Origin: a virus
Length of the DNA: 32,726 nucleotides
Strand: one strand, 5' to 3'
IMG/VR virus record: IMGVR_UViG_3300037189_000140
Location: 1-32,726 of that record
The first letter of the stretch is position 1. Each line of letters begins with the position of its first letter. Positions 1 through 8,234 of the stretch are shown here, piece by piece. The notes under the pieces were generated by a model. That model saw only the letters and a list, made by a program, of their open reading frames with translations, made no database searches and was not told the origin of the DNA. Both the position numbers and the translations under genes were made by a program.

Positions 1-915
1 GGCAGGTTCTCAGGTGGTGATAAGGTCAACCTCCAGAACCTACCCAGCCGTGGCAACACCACGATCAGGCGCGCACTCAAGGCACCGAAGGGGTACGAGA
101 TCATTGCCTGTGACTCCAGCCAGATTGAAGCGCGCACTGTTGCGTGGCTCGCTGGACAGGACGATCTGGTGCAGGCGTTCCGCGAGGGGCGCGATGTCTA
201 CTCCGAGTTTGCCACTGAGGTGTACGGTAGGACCATAACTAAGGGTGACTACACTGAGAGGTTTGTGGGTAAGACCTGCATCCTCGGACTTGGCTACGGT
301 ATGGGCGCTGAAAAGTTCCGGCGTACTCTGGCGCTGGCGAAGATCGAGATCGACCAGTACGAAGCCGAGCGCATCGTGCGGCTGTACCGCCAGAAGTATT
401 TCAAGATCGTCCAACTCTGGCAGGTATGTGGTCAGGCGTTGACCAACATGGTGCAGGGTCGCGCCGGTACGATCAACAGCAAGATCAGCTATGATAACAC
501 CGGCATCCTGCTACCCAACAAGCTCAAAGTTACCTATCCGGCACTGCGCCAGAGCGGCAGCGGGTTCGAGTACATCAACGACGCACGTACCTTCCGCAAG
601 TACCTGAAGGACCGGGTGCTGGGTCTGCCGTGTGACGATCTATCGTGGACGAAAATCTACGGGGGGAAGGTTGTCGAGAACCTCGTGCAGGCACTGGCTG
701 GTATCATCGTGCGTGGACAGATGGTAGCAATGGGTCTGGCCGGATACTTCGTGGCTTTCCAAGTCCACGACGAGAACGTCGCTGTGGTACCCGTGGAGGG
801 TGCCGAGGCAGCCGAGGCCCACATCATTCAGCTTATGTCGGTGGCCCCGGCGTGGGCACCCGATCTACCCGTTGCCTGCGAGGCAGGTCGCGCTACCAAC
901 TACGGAGATTGCTAG
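1..915 (+). CDS. DNA polymerase, family A (3' part of gene)
   Basis: This is the C-terminal 304 residues of a Pol I-type replicative polymerase; the gene begins before the window. The palm and finger motifs are visible in order: motif A DSSQIEAR (the Pol I DYSQIE/L-R signature with the metal-binding Asp), a motif B/O-helix region with a Lys followed by GLGYG, and motif C as VHDE near the C-terminus, giving the second catalytic Asp. The sequence between motifs B and C is consistent with a full palm domain. The exonuclease domain, if present, lies outside the window. The stop codon TAG shares its last base with the GTG start of the next gene, so translation is probably coupled. It heads the replication cluster and would copy the phage genome together with the downstream primase-helicase and DNA-binding protein. 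The identification is secure; the subfamily cannot be fixed from this part alone. Confidence 0.95.
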   Translation, partial: GRFSGGDKVNLQNLPSRGNTTIRRALKAPKGYEIIACDSSQIEARTVAWLAGQDDLVQAFREGRDVYSEFATEVYGRTITKGDYTERFVGKTCILGLGYGMGAEKFRRTLALAKIEIDQYEAERIVRLYRQKYFKIVQLWQVCGQALTNMVQGRAGTINSKISYDNTGILLPNKLKVTYPALRQSGSGFEYINDARTFRKYLKDRVLGLPCDDLSWTKIYGGKVVENLVQALAGIIVRGQMVAMGLAGYFVAFQVHDENVAVVPVEGAEAAEAHIIQLMSVAPAWAPDLPVACEAGRATNYGDC

Positions 916-1580
916 TGACCATCAAACTCGCGCACTCATACTCAGCGCTGAAGCAGTTCGAGAACTGCCCGCAGCGGTACTACCGTCAGCGCATCCTGAA
1001 AGATATCAAGGACGAAGGTGGCGAGGCGAGCAAGCACGGCGAGCGCATCCACGAGATGCTGGAACGCAGGCTCAGGGACAACGCAGACCTGCCGCAGGAG
1101 GCAGCCCGCTACGAACCGCTGTGCAAGGGCGTCGAGAAGATGGCCCGAGGTGGTGAGTTGTTCGTCGAAAAGGAGATGGTACTCACTGCTAACCACGAGC
1201 CGACAGGTTGGTGGGACTCTGACGCATGGCTCAGGTCTAAGCTCGACGTGCTGGTGATCAAGGGTGCCGACGCCATCGTCATGGATTGGAAGACCGGCAA
1301 GCGTAAGCCAGACTTCTTTCAGATGGAAATCTTTGCAGGTCAGGTGTTCAAACACTTCCCCAACATCCAACGGGTGAAGACGGTTCTGGTCTGGCTCAAG
1401 GATATGAAGCTGGACGAGGAGACCTACACGCGGATCGACATGATGGGTATCTGGGGTGGCATCACCTCGGCCACGAGCCGCATCGAGCAGGCACTGCACC
1501 ATGATAACTGGCCCGCCCGTCCGAGCGGTCTCTGCGGTTGGTGCCCCGCGCAATCCACATGTAAGTGGGCGCGCCGCTAA
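915..1580 (+). CDS. PD-(D/E)XK exonuclease, Cas4/AddB-like with Fe-S cysteines
   Basis: The 221-residue product reads as a RecB/Cas4-family nuclease. It has the N-terminal SYSALKQFENCPQRYY signature, a GERIHEML helix with the family His (about residue 46), the catalytic block D101...D114-W-K116 (MDWKTGK), and Q126-x3-F, the equivalent of the QxxxY helix. Four cysteines, C18 plus C207-x2-C210-x5-C216, match the spacing of the 4Fe-4S cluster of AddB and Cas4 nucleases. The start is taken as GTG at 915, which overlaps the polymerase stop by one base; reading further upstream would run through polymerase coding sequence. The likely role is processing DNA ends for recombination or replication, or degrading host DNA. 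There is no Cas1 or Cas2 nearby, so a CRISPR role has no support. Confidence 0.88.
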   Translation: MTIKLAHSYSALKQFENCPQRYYRQRILKDIKDEGGEASKHGERIHEMLERRLRDNADLPQEAARYEPLCKGVEKMARGGELFVEKEMVLTANHEPTGWWDSDAWLRSKLDVLVIKGADAIVMDWKTGKRKPDFFQMEIFAGQVFKHFPNIQRVKTVLVWLKDMKLDEETYTRIDMMGIWGGITSATSRIEQALHHDNWPARPSGLCGWCPAQSTCKWARR

Positions 1581-1622
1581 TATGGTACTTGACATAGGTG
1601 TATCGTATGGTAGGAGGTGCGT

Positions 1623-1964
1623 ATGGGAGCAGCCACCCCGGAAGGGAAGGTCAAGAAGCGGCTCACTGAGATGCTTCGCACCCACAAGATTTGGTATTTC
1701 TTCCCCGGAAACAATGGGTTCGGGAAGTCTGGACTACCTGACATCATCGCCATCGTGAAGGGGCGGTTCGTCGGGATCGAAGTGAAAGCTGACAGGACCA
1801 AGAAGCCCACCGCTCTCCAGTGGAAGACTGGACGTGAGATCAAGGAGGCAGGCGGTGATTGGTTCCTTGTCTATGATGACGACACCATCAAGATTGTAGA
1901 GGAATACATCTGTGCTCGTAGTAGAAAAGGCCAAAACCCTCGCGCTGAAGCTGGACAATCCTAA
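1623..1964 (+). CDS. VRR-NUC domain nuclease
   Basis: A 113-residue protein carrying the whole compact VRR-NUC core: a first helix (EGKVKKRLTEML), then G37-L-P-D40, the E53-V-K55 pair on the next strand, and Q66 in the following helix. These are the metal-binding residues of this PD-(D/E)XK branch, known from phage stand-alone proteins and from the eukaryotic FAN1 nuclease. ATG at 1623 is chosen because GGAGG at 1613-1617 lies five bases upstream; an in-frame GTG at 1617 would overlap that ribosome binding site. The 3' end overlaps the helicase gene by 53 bases. Phage members of the family are thought to cut branched DNA, which fits a position between a recombination nuclease and a helicase, but the substrate here is inferred. 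Confidence 0.9.
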   Translation: MGAATPEGKVKKRLTEMLRTHKIWYFFPGNNGFGKSGLPDIIAIVKGRFVGIEVKADRTKKPTALQWKTGREIKEAGGDWFLVYDDDTIKIVEEYICARSRKGQNPRAEAGQS

Positions 1965-3462
1965 CCGGGTGCTGGATGTTATCCCCACGGCGAAGACTAT
2001 CAACGTCCGTGGCCACGATCTGGTGATCGCACCGCACCGGCTCAATGAGGTCCGTGTCCTCAACAACATGGGGATCAAGGCTCCCTCTCCGATCATGCAC
2101 TACTACGATTGGCCGGGTCGGTTCACACCGTTCGACCACCAGAAGGAAACCGCTGCGTTCCTCACACTCAACAACCGTGGACTTGTCCTCAACGACATCG
2201 GTACCGGCAAGACACAGAGCGCACTGTGGGCAGCGGACTACCTGATCAAGACCAAGCAGGTGAAGAAGGTGCTGATCCTGTCCCCGCTGTCTACACTGGA
2301 ACGTGTCTGGGGTGACGCCGTATTCCTCGGGTTCCCGAACCGCCGGTTCGTGGTGATGCACGGCACAGCAGAGCGTAGGCGCAGGCTGCTGAAGGAGGAC
2401 GCTGACTTCTACATTATCAACCATGACGGGTTCTCAATCATCGCTGATGATGTCCATGGTATGTTTGATCTGGTGATCGTCGATGAGGCTGCGGTCCTAC
2501 GCAACCCGAGTACGCAGCGGTTCAAATACTTTCGCAAGTGGGTCGGCAAGAACCCAGAAACACGTCTGTGGTTGATGACCGGAACGCCGACGCCCAACGA
2601 CCCGACCGATGCGTGGGCACTGGCCAAGCTGGTAGACAGTCCGAACTGCACCCAGACATACACAGCATTCCGGGATCAGGTGATGACCAAGATCGGGCAG
2701 TGGAAGTTTGTCCCTCGCCCCGACTCGATGGAGACAGTGAGCCACATCCTGCAACCGTCCATCCGCTACACCCGTGATGAGTGCTTCGACCTACCTGAGA
2801 CAATCATCCAGACACGTCAGGTGGACCTGACCCCGGAGCAGGCCAAGTACTATAAGACCATGCTCAAGGAACTGGTCGTCGATGTTGCCAAGGGTACGAT
2901 CAGCGCCGTCAACGAGGCGGTCAAGGTGCAGAAGCTCATACAGATTGCTTGCGGTGTGGCCTACGGTGACGATGGGCAGAACATCGAACTGGACGCCAGC
3001 CCGCGAGTGAAGCTGGTGAAGGAACTGATCGAGGAGGTAGGTGAGAAGGTCATCGTGTTCGTGCCGCTGACAGGTACACTGCACATGCTGGAGCGGGAAC
3101 TATCCAAGCACTGGTCTGTCGGTGTGGTGAACGGGCAGGTCTCATCATCCAAGCGGGACGTGATCTTCAAGGACTTCCAAGACAGCAGAGACCCGCATGT
3201 TCTGATCGCCCACCCCGGCACCATGGCACACGGGCTTACGCTGACGACGGCATCGACCATCATCTGGTACGGACCGGTTAACAGCAACGAGACTTATGTA
3301 CAGGCGAATGGCCGCATCGAGCGGATCGGGAAAAACAAAACGTCCAACCTGATCCACATCGAAGCCACAGCGCTTGAGCATAAGATGTACGACCGACTCA
3401 GGAACAAGCAGAGCCTGCAAGGGCTGCTGTTAGACCTGATCCAAGAACAAACGAGGAGGTAA
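1912..3462 (+). CDS. SNF2-like superfamily 2 DNA helicase/translocase
   Basis: The 516-residue protein has the superfamily 2 motifs in order: a Q-like region (FDHQKETAAF), Walker A with DIGTGKT (K100), Walker B as DEAA (residues 191-194), MTGTP (222-226, motif III), and motif VI QANGRIERIG (from residue 464) with its Arg finger. The DEAA box and the absence of extra accessory domains resemble short phage SNF2/RapA-type translocases. The start is GTG at 1912 with AGAGGA eight bases upstream; the first 53 bases overlap the VRR-NUC gene in another frame. A role in remodelling replication forks or branched DNA with the neighbouring nucleases is likely but inferred. It differs from the ring-type replicative helicase, whose job probably belongs to the primase-helicase further downstream. 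Confidence 0.92.
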   Translation: MLVVEKAKTLALKLDNPNRVLDVIPTAKTINVRGHDLVIAPHRLNEVRVLNNMGIKAPSPIMHYYDWPGRFTPFDHQKETAAFLTLNNRGLVLNDIGTGKTQSALWAADYLIKTKQVKKVLILSPLSTLERVWGDAVFLGFPNRRFVVMHGTAERRRRLLKEDADFYIINHDGFSIIADDVHGMFDLVIVDEAAVLRNPSTQRFKYFRKWVGKNPETRLWLMTGTPTPNDPTDAWALAKLVDSPNCTQTYTAFRDQVMTKIGQWKFVPRPDSMETVSHILQPSIRYTRDECFDLPETIIQTRQVDLTPEQAKYYKTMLKELVVDVAKGTISAVNEAVKVQKLIQIACGVAYGDDGQNIELDASPRVKLVKELIEEVGEKVIVFVPLTGTLHMLERELSKHWSVGVVNGQVSSSKRDVIFKDFQDSRDPHVLIAHPGTMAHGLTLTTASTIIWYGPVNSNETYVQANGRIERIGKNKTSNLIHIEATALEHKMYDRLRNKQSLQGLLLDLIQEQTRR

Positions 3463-3464
3463 CG

Positions 3465-3869
3465 ATGACTGTAACGGTGGACAGCGCCATCGGCGCATAC
3501 ATGGTCCTGCGCCGTAGGAAGGAGCAGGTCGAGGCGTCGGTCAAGGAGGAGGTCTCCGGGATCAAAGCCAAGATGGAGAAGCTCGAAGCGTGGATCAAAC
3601 AGCAGGCTGACGCACAGGGCGTAAGCTCGTTCAAGACCAAGCACGGCACTGCGTTCCTCACTACCACCGACTATGCGAACGTGGCAGACTGGGATGCTGT
3701 GCTGACCTACATCCGGGACAACGATGCCTACGATATGCTTGAGAAGCGCATCAGCAAGACCGCTGTGCGCGGGTACATCGAGGAGAACAAGTCTGTCCCT
3801 CCGGGTGTGAACTACGGCACCAAGCTGGAGATCAACATCCGCAAACCCACCACCAAGGCAGAGGAGTAA
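3465..3869 (+). CDS. Unknown small replication-cluster protein, coiled-coil N-terminus
   Basis: I do not firmly recognise this 134-residue protein. Residues about 15-50 are rich in Lys and Glu with a heptad-like pattern (RRRKEQVEASVKEEVSGIKAK), probably a coiled coil. The second half holds an aromatic and charged block (DYANVADWDAVLTYI) and ends in NYGTKLEINIRKP. A long N-terminal helix followed by a small beta region is loosely reminiscent of Gam-type DNA-end-binding proteins, but I see no diagnostic residues and would not name it so. It begins two bases after the helicase stop, with GAGGAGG inside the helicase 3' end as ribosome binding site, so it is co-translated with the helicase and probably serves DNA metabolism. 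Confidence 0.8.
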   Translation: MTVTVDSAIGAYMVLRRRKEQVEASVKEEVSGIKAKMEKLEAWIKQQADAQGVSSFKTKHGTAFLTTTDYANVADWDAVLTYIRDNDAYDMLEKRISKTAVRGYIEENKSVPPGVNYGTKLEINIRKPTTKAEE

Positions 3870-3873
3870 CGAC

Positions 3874-4002
3874 ATGCGGAAGTGGTTGAAGCGGTGGCTG
3901 CAAAAGCCACCGAAGAACGAACCCCGAGAGGAACAACTGGAACTTCCGTTCGATCCTCCGCTACCCAGACTCAAAGAGATCAAGACCAATCCTCCGTACT
4001 AA
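3874..4002 (+). CDS. Small basic/proline-rich protein of 42 residues, unknown
   Basis: A short open reading frame lies between the coiled-coil protein and the DNA-binding protein. It encodes MRKWLKRWLQKPPKNEP followed by an acidic, Pro-rich stretch ending NPPY. GAGGAG at 3861-3866, inside the end of the preceding gene, is well placed for the ATG at 3874. The N-terminus is strongly basic and could form an amphipathic helix; the rest looks disordered. No family is recognised. Position and ribosome binding site support a real gene, but its small size leaves doubt. Confidence 0.6.
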   Translation: MRKWLKRWLQKPPKNEPREEQLELPFDPPLPRLKEIKTNPPY

Positions 4003-4023
4003 CCGCTCATCTCAGGAGAATTT

Positions 4024-5076
4024 ATGAGCACCTCACTTATCCCCGCTAACATCCAAGTCCCTGCTCACATCGCCGCCCGCATGGGCGCACAGTCCTCGCT
4101 GGCCGCGTCCATCGCTTCAGGTCTGGCCGCTGGTGGTGAGTCCTACCCGCGCATCAGCATCAAGGGTTCACGCTTCCGCATCGTGGAAGGCAAGACCGAG
4201 ACGGTCCTTGATCAGGTCAAGCTCAACGTCGTGATCGTCGGCGCTAACCCGCGCCTGTCGAAGACCTACTACGCCAAGCAGTGGGACCCGAACGATGAAC
4301 CCACTGGTCTGGACTGCTTCTCGCTCGACGGCATCGGTCCTGATGCGTCTGTGCAGAACGCTGAGAACGATCTGTGTGCGTCGTGCCCGAAGAACGCTTG
4401 GGGTTCCAAGATCAGCGGCAACGGCCAGCAGATCAAGGCTTGCTCGGATCAGAAGCGCCTCGCTATCGTGGCTGCCGAAGACCCCGAGGGTCCGGTCTAC
4501 CTGCTTCAGGTCACGCCTGCTGCACTCAAGGGTCTGAACCAGTACCAGAAAGAACTCTCCGTTCGCGGTATCCCGCCCGAGGTGGTGAAGACCGTCCTGT
4601 CGTTCGACACCGACGCCTCGTTCCCGAAGCTGAAGTTCGGCTTCGGCGGGTTCCTCGACGCCCAAGAGCAGGACATTGTTGACCGCCTGTTCGGCAGCGA
4701 TGAAGTCAAGGAGATCACGGGTGAGAAGGTGATCACTTCTCGGCCTGATGAGGCCGCAGCACCCAAGGCTGCGCCAGTTGCACCGAAGCCCGCTCCGGTT
4801 ACGGTCGTGGAGGAAGCACCTGCCCCTGCGCCTGAAGTGACCGAGACCCCGAAGCGCGGCTTCGGTGCAGCCAAGGCTGCTGCGCCTGAAGTGACCGAGA
4901 CCCCGAAGCGCGGCTTCGGTGCAGCCAAGGCTGCTGCTCCTGCGGCGGAAGCCCCGAAGGCTGCGCCAGTTGCACCGAAGCCCGCTCCGGTTACGGTCGT
5001 GGAGGACAGCAGCACCATGTCGCTGGCCGATGAGATCGCTGCCCTTGTTGGGGGGCTTGAAACCGATGACGCCTAA
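4024..5076 (+). CDS. Putative single-stranded DNA-binding protein
   Basis: The 350-residue protein has a folded N-terminal part (about 1-240) and a long Pro/Ala-rich linker (about 243-330) ending in an acidic tail, SLADEIAALVGGLETDDA. That architecture, with an OB-like core, flexible linker and acidic tip, is typical of phage single-stranded DNA-binding proteins such as T7 gp2.5 and T4 gp32. Four cysteines (C98, C118-x2-C121, C140) could bind zinc, as in T4 gp32. The linker is built from repeated DNA (see repeat entry). CAGGAG is placed seven bases before ATG 4024. It lies beside polymerase, helicase and primase genes, the expected location. The function is inferred from architecture and context, not from clear sequence similarity. 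Confidence 0.7.
   Translation: MSTSLIPANIQVPAHIAARMGAQSSLAASIASGLAAGGESYPRISIKGSRFRIVEGKTETVLDQVKLNVVIVGANPRLSKTYYAKQWDPNDEPTGLDCFSLDGIGPDASVQNAENDLCASCPKNAWGSKISGNGQQIKACSDQKRLAIVAAEDPEGPVYLLQVTPAALKGLNQYQKELSVRGIPPEVVKTVLSFDTDASFPKLKFGFGGFLDAQEQDIVDRLFGSDEVKEITGEKVITSRPDEAAAPKAAPVAPKPAPVTVVEEAPAPAPEVTETPKRGFGAAKAAAPEVTETPKRGFGAAKAAAPAAEAPKAAPVAPKPAPVTVVEDSSTMSLADEIAALVGGLETDDA
4765..5006 (+). repeat. Nested direct repeats in the DNA-binding protein linker
   Basis: A 50-base sequence occurs identically at 4765-4814 and 4957-5006, exactly 192 bases (64 codons) apart. Between the copies is a two-unit tandem repeat of 54 bases at 4831-4884 and 4885-4938, identical except for the last base, encoding PEVTETPKRGFGAAKAAA twice. 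All spacings are multiples of three, so the frame is kept. The near identity suggests recent duplication and ongoing length change of the linker. Confidence 0.95.
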
Positions 5077-5347
5077 ACCGCTCGACTTCACGAAAGTGGA
5101 GGCGCTGCGGAAGCACATGCTCCTGACAACTCGGGATATGGCCGAGTTGTTGGGGGTAAGCCGGATGACGTATTATGGTTGGACGCTGGGTAAGCCTATG
5201 CGTAAGACTAACCAGCTCTTCGTCAGAGGTATGCTGAAGCGCCTGCTCGCTGTGATGACGGACCACGGATGGCCCATGCCGGAGGTGATTGCCGCAGATC
5301 AGAAGCTCAGGAAGGAACGCCTCATAGAACTACTCAACCAAAGCTGA
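5066..5347 (+). CDS. Small helix-turn-helix DNA-binding protein
   Basis: This 93-residue protein contains a recognisable helix-turn-helix at about residues 20-48: TTRDMAELLGVSRMTYYGW, with the typical Ala in helix one, Gly-Val-Ser turn, and recognition helix. The rest is helical and basic. The ATG at 5066 overlaps the last 11 bases of the DNA-binding protein gene, a usual coupling arrangement; longer readings upstream overlap that gene further and have no support. There is no clear Shine-Dalgarno sequence. It may be a transcription regulator or a replication accessory factor. With the perfect hairpin only three bases downstream of its stop, it marks the end of one gene group before the primase-helicase. 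Confidence 0.8.
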   Translation: MTPKPLDFTKVEALRKHMLLTTRDMAELLGVSRMTYYGWTLGKPMRKTNQLFVRGMLKRLLAVMTDHGWPMPEVIAADQKLRKERLIELLNQS

Positions 5348-5349
5348 TA

Positions 5350-5373
5350 TGGTGGGGGTTTACACCCCCACCA
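5350..5373 (+). promoter_or_regulatory. Perfect 10-bp hairpin upstream of the primase-helicase gene
   Basis: A perfect inverted repeat, arms TGGTGGGGGT and ACCCCCACCA with a four-base loop TTAC, fills the 40-base gap between the helix-turn-helix gene and the primase-helicase start. No T-run follows, so it is not a classic intrinsic terminator. It could protect RNA from decay, attenuate transcription, or act as a translational operator. Confidence 0.6.
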
Positions 5374-5387
5374 ACGCAGGGGCACCC

Positions 5388-8234
5388 ATGGATACAGCGA
5401 CATTTCTCAAGCGGGTTCTCCCCGACAGCGGGTACTACGCCAGCGCCAACCTCACTGATCAGGGGATGATGCACGGCTGGTTCTCGACGGTAGACGACCT
5501 CGCGCAATCGGTACAACGGATAAGCCAACGAGGTGGCAATGCGTACTACGCAGTGGCTGCCTTCCAAGAGAAGGGGAAGAGGAGTCAAGACAACGCACGG
5601 GTTCTGAAAACCCTGATGCTCGACATCGACTGTGGCGCGGACAAGCCGTACTCAGATTGGCGCGAGGGTCTGAAGGAGTTCAGCAAGTTTGCCAGTGCGC
5701 TGGCGCTACCCAAGCCGATGATCGTGTTCTCCGGCAACGGGCTGCATGTGTACTGGGTGCTCACCGAGGAGCTTGGTTCCGATCAGTGGAAGCCACTGGG
5801 GTTGGCACTGAAGGCAGCCTGTGCCGCTCATGGTCTTGAGATCGACCCGACAGTCCCAGCAGATAGCGCACGAGTGCTTCGGCCAGTGGACACGATCAAC
5901 CCCAAGGGTGGTAACACCGTCCGTCTGTTGGTCGATGCGCAGCCGGTGGCTCCCGATGTGATGCGGGCGAAGCTGTCACAGTACATAATAGAACAAAACC
6001 GGGCCGTGACACGACACACATCCACAAGTCTGTTGTCACAAGCTCTCGCTGTCGAGCAGGAGTTTCCCGAGGCCAACGCAGACGTGGTCGCCACGAAGTG
6101 CCAGCAGATCACATGGGGTATCGAGAACCAGAAAGATGTCAGCGAGCCGTTCTGGTATGCCATGCTGGGTATCGCTGCCTACTGCTCCGACCCTGAAGCA
6201 GCAGCGGTCGCGTGGTCCGACAAGCACCCAGACTATGATCACACTCGTACAATCCGCAAGATGGAGCATTGGAAGCAGTCGGTCTCTGGTCCTGCCACCT
6301 GCAAGAAGTTCAAGGAGGAGCGGTCCAAGGGGTGCGTAGGCTGCAAGTTCGCTGACAAGATCACGACGCCGGTCCAGATCGGTGCGCAGCACAAGGCTGT
6401 GGAGATCACGGACACAGCACCCGACAAGATCGGTGCGGCGGTGCCGCTGCCACGTAGCTACAAGCGCACCAGTTCGGGGATCAAGCAGACCGTAGATGGC
6501 ACTGACATCGACATCTGCCCGTTCGATATCTACCCGGTCGGGTATGGCAGGGACGAGGCTCTGGGGTACGAGACTGTCCGCTACCACTGGAACCGCAAAC
6601 ATGCCGGTTGGCAGGAGCTAACGCTGAGGCAGGCGTACCTGACCGATACACGCATAAGGGAGTTCGTCACCGCTGTTGCTGATCAGGGGATTGTCCTCAA
6701 GACAGCACGCCAAACAGAGATGTTCCAGTTTATGATGCGCTCATACATGGACAAGCTGCGCGAGATGCGCGCAATGACCAACCTCCACAACAGCATGGGG
6801 TGGAAGGAGAACTACACCCAGTTCGTCCACGGCAGTACCATCATTCGCCGTATGGACGACGGCTCAGTGAGCCGTGAGAGCGTAACTCTTGGTAGCACCA
6901 GCAGTCGTTTGGGCGGGGAACTGTTCTGCTCGGCGGGTAACGCTCAGGCCCTTACCGACTTCTCTGCGGTCCTGCAAAAGGGGAAGATGCTCGGCCATAT
7001 CTTCGTTCTTGGGGTCAGTCTCGCTGCCCCCTTGCTGGCGTTCACGGGCCTCAACGGTGTAACGGTTTCGCTCTACGGACCTTCGGGTACGGGCAAAACG
7101 CTGGCGCAGTTGCTGGCTCAAGCGCTCTGGGGTGACCCGCAGAAGCTGCACTTCGCGGCCAAGTTCACACAGAACAGCCTCTACAACCGGCTCGGCCTGT
7201 ACTCCAACATGCCGATGACCATCGACGAAGTGACGATTGCCAACGAGAAAGAAGTTGGAGAGTTCCTGTACATGGTGACGCAGGGCCGGGACAAGGCCCG
7301 CCTAACCCGCACTGCTGAGGAGCGCGAGACCAAGACGTGGTCATTGCCGCTGATCGTCTCGACCAACACACCGCTGTCTACCAAACTGGAGTTGATGGGC
7401 AGCGCTTCAGACGCGCAGAAAATGCGCCTGCTTGAACTGATGTTCGACACGCACCCCATATTCTCCGCTGGCACCAACGCTGGACGCAAGATGTTCCAAC
7501 TGGTGACCGAGAACTACGGCCACATCGGACCCAAGTTCGTTGAGTACCTGCTGGCTATGGGACCAGCGGCGATTAAGGTGATGATCGAGGACGCAACGGC
7601 TTCATTCGGGCAGCGGTACAATGCGGACTTCAGCGGCGAGGAGCGCTTCTGGGAAACCACCATCGTGCTGGCTGATCTCGCTATGAAGATCGCGTGTGAC
7701 GAGGGTTGGATCAAGGTTGATCGTAAGGAGAGTATCCGCTGGGTACTGGATCAGACCGGTTCCATCAGGCAGGGCATCCTCGCCAACAAGCTGGATAGCT
7801 ACGACATCCTGTCCGAGTACCTCAACGAAAACGTCCGCGTTGCGCTTACTGTCATGCACACCATCGGGCAGCCGTCCGCACCGCTGGCACACCGTATGCC
7901 GCAGGGAGAAGTCAGGCTTCGCTATGACGTGATGCGCAAGGTGCCCAACGGTATCTTCGACCACGGCACGGTGACTATCGACAGAATACATCTGAAGCAG
8001 TGGCTCGCCATGCGGAATACGGATTACCGCCAGCTTGTGAAGGACTTCGAGCGCGACGGCATCTTGGTTCCGCTGAAGCACAGCAAGGCGTACCTCGGCA
8101 AGGGGACTGACATCAAGATGGGACAGAGCTACGCCATCGCCCTGAACCTCAAGCACCCGCGCTTGCAAGGTATCCTCGAAGAGGCAGACCAAGCGTTCGA
8201 CGCGCAGGTGTTGGGTCAGATGAAGGTTATCTGA
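5388..8234 (+). CDS. Primase-helicase: archaeo-eukaryotic primase fused to DUF927-like ATPase
   Basis: A 948-residue two-part replication protein. The N-terminal half shows archaeo-eukaryotic primase/polymerase motifs: LMLDIDC (metal-binding D79 and D81), SGNGLHVYW with H120, and ADSARVLRP (R162, R165). A Cys-rich segment near residue 310 (TCKK...GCVGCKF) may bind zinc. The C-terminal half is a DUF927-type AAA+/SF3-like ATPase with Walker A GPSGTGKT (564-571), Walker B MTIDE (D613-E614) and a sensor-1 strand ending IVSTNTPLS. This combination lays primers and unwinds DNA, replacing the T7 gp4 type. ATG at 5388 is chosen because AGGGG lies five bases upstream; an in-frame ATG at 5349 has no ribosome binding site and would put the hairpin inside the coding region. 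Its stop abuts the stop of the opposite-strand giant gene. Confidence 0.9.
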   Translation: MDTATFLKRVLPDSGYYASANLTDQGMMHGWFSTVDDLAQSVQRISQRGGNAYYAVAAFQEKGKRSQDNARVLKTLMLDIDCGADKPYSDWREGLKEFSKFASALALPKPMIVFSGNGLHVYWVLTEELGSDQWKPLGLALKAACAAHGLEIDPTVPADSARVLRPVDTINPKGGNTVRLLVDAQPVAPDVMRAKLSQYIIEQNRAVTRHTSTSLLSQALAVEQEFPEANADVVATKCQQITWGIENQKDVSEPFWYAMLGIAAYCSDPEAAAVAWSDKHPDYDHTRTIRKMEHWKQSVSGPATCKKFKEERSKGCVGCKFADKITTPVQIGAQHKAVEITDTAPDKIGAAVPLPRSYKRTSSGIKQTVDGTDIDICPFDIYPVGYGRDEALGYETVRYHWNRKHAGWQELTLRQAYLTDTRIREFVTAVADQGIVLKTARQTEMFQFMMRSYMDKLREMRAMTNLHNSMGWKENYTQFVHGSTIIRRMDDGSVSRESVTLGSTSSRLGGELFCSAGNAQALTDFSAVLQKGKMLGHIFVLGVSLAAPLLAFTGLNGVTVSLYGPSGTGKTLAQLLAQALWGDPQKLHFAAKFTQNSLYNRLGLYSNMPMTIDEVTIANEKEVGEFLYMVTQGRDKARLTRTAEERETKTWSLPLIVSTNTPLSTKLELMGSASDAQKMRLLELMFDTHPIFSAGTNAGRKMFQLVTENYGHIGPKFVEYLLAMGPAAIKVMIEDATASFGQRYNADFSGEERFWETTIVLADLAMKIACDEGWIKVDRKESIRWVLDQTGSIRQGILANKLDSYDILSEYLNENVRVALTVMHTIGQPSAPLAHRMPQGEVRLRYDVMRKVPNGIFDHGTVTIDRIHLKQWLAMRNTDYRQLVKDFERDGILVPLKHSKAYLGKGTDIKMGQSYAIALNLKHPRLQGILEEADQAFDAQVLGQMKVI

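Noticed and set aside
1581-1617. TTGACA at 1589-1594 and a repeated TATGGTA as a possible promoter before the VRR-NUC gene
   Set aside because: No -10-like hexamer occurs 16-18 bases downstream; that position is the ribosome binding site. The match may be chance.
942-1685. 247-codon open frame on the - strand opposite the Cas4-like nuclease
   Set aside because: The nuclease frame carries all catalytic motifs; the antisense product is compositionally odd and spans two real genes.
4765-5006. Repeat array as possible CRISPR or iteron origin
   Set aside because: The repeats are in phase inside one gene, have no unique spacers of constant size and encode a Pro/Ala linker.
4168-5118. 316-codon open frame on the - strand opposite the DNA-binding protein
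   Set aside because: Its repeats simply mirror the linker repeats of the real gene and its neighbours are all on the + strand.
5349-5388. Upstream ATG for the primase-helicase
   Set aside because: No ribosome binding site, and the start codon would lie at the base of the hairpin; ATG 5388 has AGGGG at good spacing.
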